A stretch of 64,000 nt of DNA, from assembly GCA_900708905.1 (NCBI GenBank), contig CAADRB010000030.1, positions 952,915-1,016,914 on the forward strand, read 5' to 3'. The notes below the pieces were generated by a model that saw only the letters and a program-made list of their open reading frames with translations, was not told where the DNA came from and searched no databases. The stretch comes from Hymenolepis diminuta (Eukaryota > Platyhelminthes > Cestoda > Cyclophyllidea > Hymenolepididae). A program made the translations under genes and the position numbers. Below, piece after piece: positions 63,640-64,000 of this stretch; the stretch's first letter is position 1; each line of letters opens with the position of its first letter.

Positions 63640-64000
63640 ACTAACAGAGCTCTGCTAACTTAAAATTTTAGCTATCTCTTCTCGGCTATGTCAAAACCGC
63701 AATCTGATGAATTGCATGTAAGAAAATGTTGTCTTCCCAACTATTTGAAGAAATGAACAAAATGAAGTGGTAAGACCGACCCTTCTTGATTAAATGATGT
63801 CAGTCAATAAGCACTGAACAACATTACAGACATGCATTTGCTCTAATGCAGGAGAAGAATCGTGAAATTTGAGTTTCGTAACGTGAACCGCCCATTGAGT
63901 AAATATTTTACAGTCCGAGTCCAAAAATCAAATGAAGTAAGATTCTTTGATACCTTGACGTTGCTCTCTGTATCGCTTTGATCTCCTCCCCCTATCATTT
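63640..64000 (+). repeat. Dispersed repeat family R1, copy 4, cut by the window end
   Basis: Aligns along its full length with 260-560: gctctgctaacttaaaat, ttgtcttcccaacta, agaccgacccttcttg, gaatcgtgaaatttga and tttgatctcctccccc. It and copy 1 are the two best-preserved pieces and are in the same orientation. Confidence 0.65.

Overview
The window looks like nuclear DNA of an AT-rich animal. Genes are split by GT-AG introns, spacers are long and repeat-filled, and the products are animal families: Notch-ligand (DSL) proteins, LAMP-type lysosomal membrane proteins, an RBR ubiquitin ligase, N-acetylglucosamine kinase and a mitochondrial YME1-like protease. The very short Notch ligands (one DSL domain, three EGF repeats), the divergent LAMPs and a 37-bp intron suggest a parasitic flatworm, probably a tapeworm. 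That assignment is inference; no rRNA or mitochondrial marker is present. All gene models were built by hand from splice consensus, reading-phase continuity and family motifs, and their phases close exactly unless stated.

Layout: (1) 1539-1946 (+), last exon of a YME1L-type AAA protease. (2) 3699-7809 (-), complete nine-exon N-acetylglucosamine kinase (NAGK). (3) 9700-10662 (+), small four-exon LAMP-like protein. (4) about 13178-19256 (+), longer LAMP-like protein whose start exon is unresolved. (5) 23026-37196 (-), Delta-like ligand A. (6) 42082-47642 (-), Delta-like ligand B, with the same exon phases as A. (7) 47643-56824, a long spacer with repeats and possible decayed coding fragments. 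(8) 56825-59863 (+), RNF14-like RWD-RBR ubiquitin ligase. (9) 60151 to beyond 63559 (-), 3' part of an unrecognised protein with a long disordered tail, convergent with gene 8.

Mobile DNA: a fossil mariner (about 26200-27285) lies in an intron of ligand A. A second Tc1/mariner-superfamily element occurs twice: 30671-31971 with both inverted ends, also inside ligand A, and a 5'-truncated copy at 15568-16547 inside the second LAMP gene. Over about 980 bp the two differ at only about five positions and share the same inactivating lesions. Several degenerate dispersed repeat families are also visible, including one with an LTR-like 3' end.

The genes do not form an operon. The biologically linked groups are the two tandem Notch ligands and the two tandem LAMP-like genes, each apparently a local duplication. 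I found no CRISPR, no tRNA or rRNA gene and no clearly new molecular system. The points most worth a second look are the DSL pair with its enlarged third EGF repeat, the near-identical transposon pair, and coding-like fragments near 51.5-52.5 kb.
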